A stretch of 64,000 bases of DNA from Polyangiaceae bacterium. GTDB taxonomy: Bacteria; Myxococcota_A; Polyangia; Polyangiales; Polyangiaceae. Below are positions 29,392-37,082 of this stretch, in pieces (the first letter of the stretch is position 1; every line of letters begins with the position of its first letter). The position numbers and the translations under genes were made by a program. The stretch covers positions 62,001 to 126,000 of the forward strand of contig JACKEA010000002.1 in assembly GCA_020633235.1 (NCBI GenBank), written 5' to 3'. The notes below the pieces were generated by a model, which saw only the letters and a program-made list of their open reading frames with translations, searched no databases and had not been told where the DNA came from.

Positions 29392-31158
29392 ATGGAAGTT
29401 ACCTGTACTAATTGCCCTGCGCGCTACGCCGTTCCGGACGCGAAGGTGCGCGGACGCAAGGTCCGCATCAAGTGCAAGCACTGCGGCGCCGGTATCGTAG
29501 TGGACGGCACGGTTCTGGGTGCGGCAGCCCCCAAAGCGCCGAAGCCGGAGCCCAGGCCCGCGCCGAAACCGGAATTCAAGCCGGAACCCAAGCCCGCGCC
29601 CGAGCCCGCGCCCAAGCCGGAACCCAAGCCCGAGCCCAAACCGGAACCCAAGCCGGAACCCAAGCCGGAACCCAAGCCGGAGCCCAAGCCCGAGCCCAAA
29701 CCCGAGCCCAAGCCCGAACCCAAACCGGAACCCAAGCCGGAGCCCAAGCCCGAACCGAAGCCCGCGCCGAAGCCCTTCGAGCCCGCCAAGCCCGAACCGG
29801 AGCTGGTCGCGACCAAGAACGTGGGCGGCGGATTCTCGCCGCTGGACGATCGCCCGAGTGGTTGGCACGAGCCCGGTGCCGGTGTGCCCGGTGCCCGCAC
29901 GCGACAGCGCAACCCGGCGAAGCAGACGCTCCTCGGTGGCCTCGGTGGTCCCGGCGCGGACGACGAACCCTCGCCTCCGCCGGTGGTCGCGGAGGCCAAG
30001 CCCACCCCCAAGCCCGCGGCGGCGGTGCCGCGGCCCACGGCGGCGGGCGCTGCGCCGCGACGGGTGTCGGCCAACAAGCGCACCATGATCGGCATCCCCG
30101 CGCCCGCAGTGGAGGAGCCCGCGGTGCCGCCCATGGCTCCGGTGGCCGAAGAGCCCGCCGCTTCGGAGTCGGGGGACGAGCCCGAATGGACCGTGGCCAT
30201 CACGGACGACCAGCACGAGGAGCTGAACACCAACGAGGTCGTCGAGCTGTACGCCCGCGGGGCCATCGATCAGGAAACGTTCATCTGGGCGGACGGGATG
30301 GAGGACTGGAAACAGCCCTGGGAAATCCCGCTCATTGCCGCCGCCCTGAGCGCTCGCGGCCTGGCGCCGCTGCCGGAGGAGTCGGACGACGACGACCGCA
30401 CCATCGTCTCTGACGGTCTGCCGCCCTCCCGCTCCAGCGGCGTCTGGCGAGAACCGGGCAGCTGGTCCTCGCCGGATCTCAACGCGCCCTTCGACGACGA
30501 CGCGGTGAGCTTCGACGACGTCACCGTGAGCATGGACGCGCCCCGAGCCGCGGAGCTCTTGCGTGAGGCCAGCTTGCTCGACGAGATGCAAGGGCCCCCT
30601 CGACAGCCGGCCACCACCATGGACGTGGGTGTGGACGAGCTGATGGACGACGCTGCCCACGAGGACGTGACCCGCGCGGTGCCGTCCTCGCCGGATTGGA
30701 CGACGGAAGAGGACGCGCACCTCACCGGGGCGCGCCACGACGACTCCGTGCTGTTCTCCCTCGACGCGCTGGCCAAGAACCCCGAGCCCGCGGGGCCCGA
30801 AGACTTCGCCGACGAAGAGCCGACCAGCTTGTTCGACGACGACCAGCCCACCACCATCTTCCAAGACGATCAGCCCACGACGTTGCTCGAACAGCCCGCC
30901 GTGGCGGCCGCGGAGCGCTTGGCCGCGCCGTTTCCCGAGCCGGTGCCGATCGTCCCCGAGCCGACGCCGGCGCCCCCGCCCGTCGCCCCGATTCCGGTGG
31001 CGCCGCCGCCGGTGTCGATGCCCGCGCCCGAGCAGAAGAAGAAGGGTGGCAGCGGCTTCGTGTGGCTGCTGCTGTTCGTGCTCGTGTTGCTCGCGGCGGC
31101 CGCAGCGGCGTACTACTTCCGCGAGCCGCGCGTGCTGTTCGATCGTCTCGGCCTATGA
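29392..31158 (+). CDS. GltJ/AgmX-like protein: zinc ribbon, PEPK linker, GYF domain, one membrane helix
   Basis: 588 residues. N-terminal MJ0042-type zinc ribbon with CTNC (C5, C8) and CKHC (C28, C31). Then a Lys-Pro-Glu-Pro repeat of about 80 residues, a disordered stretch, and a GYF_2 (DUF4339) domain at about 265-312 (ITDDQHEELNTNEVVELYARG, FIWADGMEDWKQPWE). A long acidic region with repeated DDDQPTTIF-like units precedes a single transmembrane helix at about 554-576 and only 12 residues outside. M. xanthus GltJ (AgmX) of the gliding machinery has a zinc ribbon, GYF domain and membrane helix but also a periplasmic TonB-like part, which is absent here. It overlaps a 24-residue ORF by ATGA. 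Confidence 0.75.
   Translation: MEVTCTNCPARYAVPDAKVRGRKVRIKCKHCGAGIVVDGTVLGAAAPKAPKPEPRPAPKPEFKPEPKPAPEPAPKPEPKPEPKPEPKPEPKPEPKPEPKPEPKPEPKPEPKPEPKPEPKPEPKPAPKPFEPAKPEPELVATKNVGGGFSPLDDRPSGWHEPGAGVPGARTRQRNPAKQTLLGGLGGPGADDEPSPPPVVAEAKPTPKPAAAVPRPTAAGAAPRRVSANKRTMIGIPAPAVEEPAVPPMAPVAEEPAASESGDEPEWTVAITDDQHEELNTNEVVELYARGAIDQETFIWADGMEDWKQPWEIPLIAAALSARGLAPLPEESDDDDRTIVSDGLPPSRSSGVWREPGSWSSPDLNAPFDDDAVSFDDVTVSMDAPRAAELLREASLLDEMQGPPRQPATTMDVGVDELMDDAAHEDVTRAVPSSPDWTTEEDAHLTGARHDDSVLFSLDALAKNPEPAGPEDFADEEPTSLFDDDQPTTIFQDDQPTTLLEQPAVAAAERLAAPFPEPVPIVPEPTPAPPPVAPIPVAPPPVSMPAPEQKKKGGSGFVWLLLFVLVLLAAAAAAYYFREPRVLFDRLGL
29542..29780 (+). repeat. In-gene PEPK-coding tandem repeat
   Basis: Alternating CCCAAGCCGGAA and CCCAAGCCCGAG units encode roughly twenty Pro-Glu-Pro-Lys steps inside the GltJ-like gene. 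The peptide should be an extended, charged spacer between zinc ribbon and GYF domain, as in TonB-like linkers. Copy number is likely to vary between strains. Confidence 0.8.
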
Positions 31159-31229
31159 GCGTCGCTGCCCTGGTGTCCAGCGCCGTGCTGGCCGTCCTGG
31201 TTCTGCTGCTCGTTGCACGAGGTCGATGA
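31155..31229 (+). CDS. 24-residue membrane peptide, translationally coupled on both sides
   Basis: The frame MSVAALVSSAVLAVLVLLLV followed by ARGR is almost entirely one transmembrane helix with a basic end. Its ATG overlaps the stop of the GltJ-like gene (ATGA, 31155-31158) and its TGA overlaps the ATG of the K+ channel-like gene (ATGA, 31226-31229). Such exact coupling on both ends suggests that it is translated. Positive-inside rule puts the C-terminus in the cytoplasm. It could be a small subunit or assembly peptide of the neighbouring membrane proteins. Alternatively it is only a ribosome relay between two large genes. Not recognised as a known family. Confidence 0.5.
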   Translation: MSVAALVSSAVLAVLVLLLVARGR

Positions 31230-32479
31230 GCACGCAGCGGCGACGCCGGCTGGGCGGGATCTGGAAGTGGTTCCGCTGGAGGGCTCTCGCGCTGGTCTTC
31301 GTGTTCGTCTGCGCCCTGGTGGCGTTCTCCATTGGCGCCCAACCGAGTGCACGCCCCGACATCGCCGGCGAGCCGATGCTGGCTCGGGTGTACTACGCGA
31401 TGTCGCTGTTCGTGTTGGGCGGGACGGATCTCGGTGTCCCCTTGAAGGGCTCCACCTTCGCCGTCAGCCTGGCGTGGTTCTCGTACTTCGCGGCTCCGGC
31501 GATCACCGCCACCGCGCTGGTGGAGGCCATCGTGCGGGTGCTCACGCCGGAGCTGTGGCGGCTGTACCGATTGCGCGGCCACTTCGTGGTCTTCGGCGCC
31601 GATCAGCTCACCACCCTGTATCTTCGGCGGCTGCGCCGGCAGCACCCCCACGTGCCGGTGGTGGTGGTGGAGTCCCGGACGGCGCACGCGGAGATCGACA
31701 CGCTACGCGAGGCTCACGGCGCCCACGTGGCCATGGGCGACGTCACCGACGCCGACTTTCTCGCGACCTTGCACCTCGAGCGCGCAGCCCGCGTCGCCCT
31801 GCTCTCGGACGACGACTTTTCGAATCTCGACGCCGCCGCCAAGATCCTGTCGCTGGTGCCGGAGCTCTCGAAGCGGATCATGGTGCACGTCTCGGATCTG
31901 CGCATGGCCAGCGTGCTCGAAGGCACCGCGGTCTCGCGCCACGCGGAGGTGTTCAACACGCACCAGATTGCCGCTTGTCATCTGGTGGAGACCCGAATCG
32001 TCGAGCACTTCGAGCGGACCGACCCTCTCGACTGCGTGGTGCTCGCCGGCTTCGGACGCTTCGGCCAGACCGTGCTCAAGGAGCTCCAGGAGAAGGAGGC
32101 CGGCCGCTTCGACACCGTCGTGATCCTCGATCGCATGGCCGAGCGGCGCGCCGCCGAATTCGACGAGCAAGTCGGCTTTGCCGGCGACTACCAGCGCCAC
32201 TGCATCGAAGGCGATCTCGGGGATCCACGGCTGTGGCAGCGTGCGGCGGCCCATTTCGATCAGCGCGAGCCCCTCGTGGTGGTCGGCGCCGGGGACGACC
32301 CGGAGAATCTCCGCACGGCGCTGTGGGTGGCACAGCGCTTCGAGCGCGCGAGCGTGGTGGTGCGCTGCTATCAGCTGTCCGCCTTCGCGGAGGACGTCGC
32401 CCACAACGGACGCATCTACGGCTTCGGGGTCTCGGAGCTCGTGTCCCAGAGCATGCCGGAGCACTGGTTTTCGCCATGA
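31226..32479 (+). CDS. K+ channel-like protein with two RCK/TrkA-N domains
   Basis: 417 residues; ACGAGG is 5 nt before the ATG. Two membrane helices (LALVFVFVCALVAFSIG, about 21-37, and FSYFAAPAITATALVEAIV, about 85-103) flank a pore-like loop SLFVLGGTDLGVP. The selectivity signature TVGYG is not present, so ion selectivity is doubtful. The first RCK-like domain (FVVFGADQLTTLYLRRL) has lost the Gly-rich nucleotide motif. The second (CVVLAGFGRFGQTVLKEL) keeps GxGxxG and an acidic strand end (VVILDR). It resembles ligand-gated K+ channels or the TrkA/KefB regulatory part. Its stop overlaps the diadenylate cyclase start, and c-di-AMP is a known ligand of RCK proteins in other bacteria. Confidence 0.72.
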   Translation: MSTQRRRRLGGIWKWFRWRALALVFVFVCALVAFSIGAQPSARPDIAGEPMLARVYYAMSLFVLGGTDLGVPLKGSTFAVSLAWFSYFAAPAITATALVEAIVRVLTPELWRLYRLRGHFVVFGADQLTTLYLRRLRRQHPHVPVVVVESRTAHAEIDTLREAHGAHVAMGDVTDADFLATLHLERAARVALLSDDDFSNLDAAAKILSLVPELSKRIMVHVSDLRMASVLEGTAVSRHAEVFNTHQIAACHLVETRIVEHFERTDPLDCVVLAGFGRFGQTVLKELQEKEAGRFDTVVILDRMAERRAAEFDEQVGFAGDYQRHCIEGDLGDPRLWQRAAAHFDQREPLVVVGAGDDPENLRTALWVAQRFERASVVVRCYQLSAFAEDVAHNGRIYGFGVSELVSQSMPEHWFSP

Positions 32480-33924
32480 ACGACCTGCTTGGAGATCTCT
32501 GGCTCCGGGCACGCCTCGCCGATCTGTTCGACGTCATCGTGGTGTCCGCCGCGTTGTACGTCACCATCAGCTGGATCCGCCGCGCCCACGCGCGCTTCGC
32601 CCTGGGCGGCCTGGCAGCGCTCATCGGCTTGTACTTCGCCGCGCGCCTGTTCGACATGGTGCTCACGCTCTTGATCTTCCAGGCGACGATCACCGTGGCG
32701 TTGGTCGCGCTGGTGGTGATCTTCCAGGAGGAGATCCGCCGCGTCTTCGAGCGCATCGCGATCGAGGGTCGGCTGCCCCTGCGCCGCACCACGAGCCGCC
32801 ACGAAGCCGTGGTGGAGCCGGTGGTCACGGCGCTGTCGGAAATGTCGGACAAGCGCATCGGCGCACTGGTGGTGTTCCGTGGGCGGGAGCCCCTCGAGCG
32901 GCATCTCTCCGGCGGCTTCGTGGTGGAGGGGCAGATCAGTGTGCCGCTCCTGGCCAGCATCTTCGACACCAGCTCCGCGGGCCACGACGGCGCCGTCATC
33001 GTGGACGATGGACTACTGCGCAAGCTCGGCGTGCGGTTGCCGCTGTCGCAGCGCGTACCCGACGACGCCGTGTACGGCACACGCCACACCGCGGCCCTCG
33101 GTCTGTCGGAATGCTCCGACGCTTTGGTGGTCGTCGTCAGTGAGGAGCGCGGCACCATCTCCGTGGCCCAAGCGGGCAAGCTCGAGCCCTTGGCCACTTC
33201 CGAGCAGCTCCGCAAGCGCATCTATCGCTTCTTGCAGGAGACCTGGCCCGAGAAGCGTCCGAGCGTGTGGCGACGACTGTTCGCTCGCGACCTGGGGGTG
33301 AAGGCCGTGTCCGTGCTGGTGGCCGTCATCGCCTGGGTGGTCGTCATCGGGCGTGAGAGCAGTCAGGTGTCGCGCACCCTCACCGTCCCCATCGTGTTCC
33401 GCGACGTGCCCGAGGAGTGGCTGCTCGACGAGCCGAAGCCGCCCGAGGCCCGCGTCACGCTGATGGGTCCCGAGCGGGCGTTCTTGCCCCTGTCGCCGGA
33501 TCACCTGGCGTTCACCATCCAAGCCAATCGCCTGAAGCCCGGCGACCAGCGCATCTTGCTCCGGGACCAGGACCTGTCCTTGCCCGGGGGCGTACAGGTG
33601 CGGCGTATCGACCCCGACACCGTCAACGTGACGGCGCGGGAGACCGTGCTGCTGGACGTTCCGGTGAAGGCCACCGTGCGTGGACGCCTCCACGCCGGTC
33701 TGCGCTTGGCTCGCATCGAAGCCATGCCCCGCACCGTCAAGCTCCGGGTGCGGAAGGACGAGCGCTGGAAGTACAACGACATCCGCACCGAGCCGGTGGA
33801 CCTGTCCGGCCTGGACGAGACCACCACACTGTACCGTGCGCTCTCGCCGCCGCCCGGGTCGCGCCTCGCGACCGGCGCGCCGGAACAGGTCACCCTGAAG
33901 GTGTCCGTACGCTCGACGAAGTGA
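32476..33924 (+). CDS. Diadenylate cyclase (CdaA type) fused to YbbR domains
   Basis: 482 residues. Three N-terminal membrane helices (about 15-85) and a DAC domain at about 95-235 as in CdaA: GGFVVEGQISVPLLASIFDT, DGA at 171-173 (GHDGAVIVDDG) and GTRHTAALGLSE at 201-212. The family motif RHR is RHT here. A fourth helix (VKAVSVLVAVIAWVVVIG, about 275-292) leads into a C-terminal extracytoplasmic region resembling two YbbR domains (TLTVPIVFRDVPEEWLL, VRRIDPDTVNVTARETVLLDVPVKATVRG). In Firmicutes the cyclase and its YbbR regulator CdaR are separate neighbours. Here they are one chain. It should make c-di-AMP from two ATP. ATGA overlap with the K+ channel-like gene. Confidence 0.88.
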   Translation: MNDLLGDLWLRARLADLFDVIVVSAALYVTISWIRRAHARFALGGLAALIGLYFAARLFDMVLTLLIFQATITVALVALVVIFQEEIRRVFERIAIEGRLPLRRTTSRHEAVVEPVVTALSEMSDKRIGALVVFRGREPLERHLSGGFVVEGQISVPLLASIFDTSSAGHDGAVIVDDGLLRKLGVRLPLSQRVPDDAVYGTRHTAALGLSECSDALVVVVSEERGTISVAQAGKLEPLATSEQLRKRIYRFLQETWPEKRPSVWRRLFARDLGVKAVSVLVAVIAWVVVIGRESSQVSRTLTVPIVFRDVPEEWLLDEPKPPEARVTLMGPERAFLPLSPDHLAFTIQANRLKPGDQRILLRDQDLSLPGGVQVRRIDPDTVNVTARETVLLDVPVKATVRGRLHAGLRLARIEAMPRTVKLRVRKDERWKYNDIRTEPVDLSGLDETTTLYRALSPPPGSRLATGAPEQVTLKVSVRSTK

Positions 33925-33927
33925 GCG

Positions 33928-35544
33928 TCAGGGGTGAATGTTCACGATGGTGCCCTGCCCCAGCGCCTCACTGGAGTAGGCCGCGTGCCAGTGCTCCGGC
34001 ACCTCGGGGTTCGCCCAGAAGAACGTGAAGCGCGCGTCGATGGGAGCGACGTTGACGCAACCATGGGAGCGCACGCGACCGAAGTCGTCGTGCCAGTAGG
34101 CGCCGTGAATGGCGTAGCCGCCCTTGAAGTACATCACCCAGGGCACGTCCCGCAGCTCGAACTCGTGATCCGCCACGTCCGAGTCCATGGTGGTGGTGAC
34201 GTGCTTCTCGTACACGCGGAACGTGCCGCGGGGCGTGCTCAGTGTCTTGCCGGGCTCGCCCAGACCGCCACGGCCGGTGCTCACCAGCGTGGCATACACC
34301 GGGCGCTCGCCCTCCCACAGCACCATCGTCTGACTCACGATGGAGATGTCGATCCACTTCACGCCCTTCTTCGCCCAGCTCGGCAGCTTGCTGGGCTTGG
34401 CCGCGGTCTTCAGATCCGAGCTCCTGAGCCAGCGGCCGTTCTTGGCTTCCACCATCCGCACGCCTTGGATCGCGCGGACGGTTCCGGTGAGCGGAATGAA
34501 CTCGCGCCAACCGAGGCGTTCGCCGTGCTCGAGCTTCCCGTCCTTGAGGTCCCACCAGGTGGCGCCGGCTTTGCGTGCGAAGGCGACGGGCAGTCCCTCG
34601 TCGCGGATGGAGTACCCGTGGAACGGTGAGCCTGAGTCGGCTTTCAGCTTGTCAGCCGGCACCAAGCGGGCATCGGTGGTGATGGCGAAGCGCCGATCCT
34701 GCGACTCGGGACCGGCCACGAAGGTTCCGATCAACGCCACGCCCGCGTGCCGCTTGAGCCGATTGGCGATGACGGCGTAAGGCGGCGCTCGAAACGACGA
34801 CAGGTTCGGGATGCGTCGCTCCCCTTTGAGCCACCAAGGCACCTCGTCGTGACCGTCGCCTCCGAACCGCTCGCTCTGGTCCATCGGCTGCGCGTGCTCG
34901 GGGATCTTCCCGATGGCGTAGCCGTCCTTGTCGAGCGGCACGTCGTTGGCGCCCACGTCCAGGGCATCCCAGCGCTCTCGCAGCTTCTTCCAGTTGCGGA
35001 GGTGTCGCTCGAGGCGCATCTCGTACTGGAACTGCTCCGCCTTGGACGGGATCTTCAGGTAGTTCGGCGCGATGGACCGCATGAACGCGTAGCGATAGGG
35101 CATCGGCCAGCTGCGGTTCGGCTCCACCTGGATCGCCTTGGCGATGGGGTTGTCGAGCTTGAGGGTGGCATCGGGTCCTACGCACACGAAGCCGACGGGA
35201 CGCACCGCGTACCAGCCGCCGGGGCAGTCGCGCTTGCTCACCGGCTCCGCCGAGCGGGCGATGCGGGCGCCCACCCGTAGGTAGCCGATCGCGTCGGACT
35301 TCTTGTCGGGCTTGGGATAGATGGGCGTGATCATCGCGATGGGGGCCAGCTTGGGCCCATCGGCCGGGGGCACCGGGACCTGAGACCAGTCCTCCCCGTC
35401 CACCTGCGCGCCGCCGTTTTCCGGCTTTAGCTTCACCGCTCCGGGCGCTTTTTCCCCAAAAAGCTCGGTCTGGCCCTCACAAGCCGCCAGGGCGAGGAGC
35501 GCGAGGCCTACGCCGAGGACGCGCGACTTCTGTCCGATTGCCAT
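33928..35544 (-). CDS. L,D-transpeptidase (YkuD) lipoprotein
   Basis: 538 residues from the ATG at 35544. Lipoprotein signal MAIGQKSRVLGVGLALLALAAC. About 350 residues without a recognised domain follow, including a Trp-Tyr rich SH3-like segment (VGARIARSAEPVSKRDCPGGWYAVRPVGFVCVG). The catalytic YkuD domain is C-terminal (about 400-530): VSTGRGGLGEPGKTLSTPRG, HGAYWHDDFGRVRSHGCVNV with the catalytic Cys in SHGC and two conserved His. It should form 3-3 peptidoglycan crosslinks or attach proteins to the wall. Its stop nearly meets that of the cyclase gene on the other strand. A longer TTG-started frame lacks support. Confidence 0.88.
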   Translation of the reverse strand: MAIGQKSRVLGVGLALLALAACEGQTELFGEKAPGAVKLKPENGGAQVDGEDWSQVPVPPADGPKLAPIAMITPIYPKPDKKSDAIGYLRVGARIARSAEPVSKRDCPGGWYAVRPVGFVCVGPDATLKLDNPIAKAIQVEPNRSWPMPYRYAFMRSIAPNYLKIPSKAEQFQYEMRLERHLRNWKKLRERWDALDVGANDVPLDKDGYAIGKIPEHAQPMDQSERFGGDGHDEVPWWLKGERRIPNLSSFRAPPYAVIANRLKRHAGVALIGTFVAGPESQDRRFAITTDARLVPADKLKADSGSPFHGYSIRDEGLPVAFARKAGATWWDLKDGKLEHGERLGWREFIPLTGTVRAIQGVRMVEAKNGRWLRSSDLKTAAKPSKLPSWAKKGVKWIDISIVSQTMVLWEGERPVYATLVSTGRGGLGEPGKTLSTPRGTFRVYEKHVTTTMDSDVADHEFELRDVPWVMYFKGGYAIHGAYWHDDFGRVRSHGCVNVAPIDARFTFFWANPEVPEHWHAAYSSEALGQGTIVNIHP

Positions 35545-35583
35545 GGAGGGTGCATGCCAAAGCCACGGCGTTTGGCCCAAAAA

Positions 35584-35892
35584 TCAGCAATCTTCGGGGC
35601 GCCAATAGGCCAGCGCCCGGGAGCCGTCGGACAGCGTGATTTCCGCCCGCCGGTACAGGCGCGGGCAGTCCTCGAACAGGTCGAGCTCCGCCAGCAAGGC
35701 GTCGCTGACCAAGAACAGCTCACCACGAACACGACCCTCACCCCGCCCGAGCGCCGGGTAGTCGCCCTGGGCGACCAGCACGTGACCGTCGATCGTCTCC
35801 GCCTCCGCCACGAAGCGCGCGCCGCCCATGTGATCGTGGTGGCGCCCATCCCTCTTGAGGGATCCATAGACGAACAGGCGATGCTCAGCCAA
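35584..35892 (-). CDS. Gamma-glutamylcyclotransferase-like (GGCT/AIG2 fold) protein
   Basis: 102 residues. The signature FVYGSLKRDG starts the domain at about 7-16, followed by the glycine-bearing strand GARFVAEAETIDGHVL, YPALGRGEGRVRGELFLV and DLFEDCPRLYRRAEITL. The Glu in ELDLFE is near the catalytic Glu position of the family. It may cleave gamma-glutamyl peptides or gamma-glutamylamines to 5-oxoproline. The only in-frame start candidate is a TTG at 35892, which overlaps the end of the PHP gene by 8 bp, so coupling with that gene is likely. The start is not certain. Confidence 0.75.
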   Translation of the reverse strand: MAEHRLFVYGSLKRDGRHHDHMGGARFVAEAETIDGHVLVAQGDYPALGRGEGRVRGELFLVSDALLAELDLFEDCPRLYRRAEITLSDGSRALAYWRPEDC

Positions 35893-37021
35893 GCGGCACC
35901 GGCTGGAGCCAGGCCTTGTGCCCGTTCGTATCGCTCACCACCAAGCGCACGTAACCTTCGTTGCCCTTGGGCTCGTAGCGGGCGCTGACTCCCCTCGAGC
36001 GCGACAGCTCGCGGCCGTCCTTGCCGACGAACACGAACTCGAAGGGCCCGCTGCCCCGGGCCACCGCCGAGAGCGCCTTGGCCGAGCGCTCGACCTCGTC
36101 CAACAGCACGCCCGTCGTCGCGTAGAAGTGCCCGGCGAGCAGCGCCTCGCGGATCTTCGCAGGCTTCTTCTCGGCGTGGACCATGATCCAAGCGCGATCT
36201 CCGGTGTAGGCGAACTTACCGATCTTCCTACGCTCCGCCGCGTCCGAGAAGTGGTGCGCGTCGTCCGTCGCCAAGCCCCACACGGTGACGCCGGAGCTCA
36301 GCACCTGATCCCACAGCTCTTCCGCGCGCCGCTCCGCGGCCTCGCGCCCGTCCGGGTGTTGTTGGTCGAGCCCGGCGTTGATCAGCTCCACCAACTTCAG
36401 GCCGTGCTTGGCGAGCTGGACGATGGTGCGGGCGTCCGCGGCGAAATGGAACGACGGATGATTGAGCACGTAGATGCCGCCGAGCTTTTCGGCAAAGTCG
36501 AACTGCGCCTGGAACGCCTCGCGGCGACCCGGCACGAAGGGCATCCTGAGCTTCTCTCCGTGGCGCTCGTCTTTGGCTGGATCCACGAACAGCGCCGTGG
36601 AGTGAAACAGACAGCGGTAGCCCTGCACCGGTTTGGGATCGCAGATGGTGGAGTTCTGCGTCAGCTCCACCCCCGGGATCAGCAGCATCCCCGGCGGAGC
36701 ATCCACCACCGTGATGCGATTGTGATCCGTGATGGCAAGGAAGTCGTAGCCCCGCGCCTGGTAGAAGCGCACTACCTCTTCGGGGGGCGTGTGGCCGTCG
36801 TAGGAGCGCTCGGTGTGGACGTGGGTCTGCCCCTTGAGCCAGGGGATGGCCACCGGCCGCTCGGGCTCGGCCTTCCTCTCGGGGGCAGATTCCTGTCGGG
36901 CCGGCGCGGAAGCCCGCGGTTCGGACGGCGGGGCGGAGCGCGCAGCACTGGGCTCGGCGACATCCGCGCGGGTGCAGCCCGAAAGCGCAATGGAGCACAG
37001 GGCGGCAGCCAAGAGTCGCAT
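35885..37021 (-). CDS. PHP-domain lipoprotein (putative metal-dependent phosphoesterase)
   Basis: 378 residues from the ATG at 37021. Lipoprotein signal MRLLAAALCSIALSGC, a Glu/Pro/Ala linker, then a PHP-type metal-binding domain at about 70-290: KGQTHVHTERSYDGHTPPEE, YDFLAITDHNRITVV, GVELTQNSTICDPKPVQGYRC, GGIYVLNHPSFHFAADA and GLATDDAHHFSD. The His and Asp set fits a trinuclear metal site of the histidinol-phosphatase/PolC superfamily. The C-terminal region looks beta-rich. An extracytoplasmic PHP protein should act on a phosphodiester or phosphomonoester outside the cytoplasm, with unknown substrate. It overlaps the GGCT-like gene. Confidence 0.82.
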   Translation of the reverse strand: MRLLAAALCSIALSGCTRADVAEPSAARSAPPSEPRASAPARQESAPERKAEPERPVAIPWLKGQTHVHTERSYDGHTPPEEVVRFYQARGYDFLAITDHNRITVVDAPPGMLLIPGVELTQNSTICDPKPVQGYRCLFHSTALFVDPAKDERHGEKLRMPFVPGRREAFQAQFDFAEKLGGIYVLNHPSFHFAADARTIVQLAKHGLKLVELINAGLDQQHPDGREAAERRAEELWDQVLSSGVTVWGLATDDAHHFSDAAERRKIGKFAYTGDRAWIMVHAEKKPAKIREALLAGHFYATTGVLLDEVERSAKALSAVARGSGPFEFVFVGKDGRELSRSRGVSARYEPKGNEGYVRLVVSDTNGHKAWLQPVPLG

Positions 37022-37067
37022 CGCGTCCGATCTTGCCTGCCCCACCCCACGCTGTCCAAAACGGCGG

Positions 37068-37073
37068 TAAGCT
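37068..37073 (+). promoter_or_regulatory. -10 like hexamer TAAGCT, 9 nt before the peptidase ATG
   Basis: TAAGCT ends 9 nt before the ATG at 37083 with no Shine-Dalgarno. No convincing -35 box. Confidence 0.4.
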
Positions 37074-37082
37074 CACGGCCTC

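Noticed and set aside
29424..30266. Minus-strand Gly-Ser-Gly-Leu repeat frame opposite the PEPK linker
   Set aside because: It is the complement of the PEPK-coding repeat; the plus frame has a zinc ribbon, GYF domain and membrane helix.
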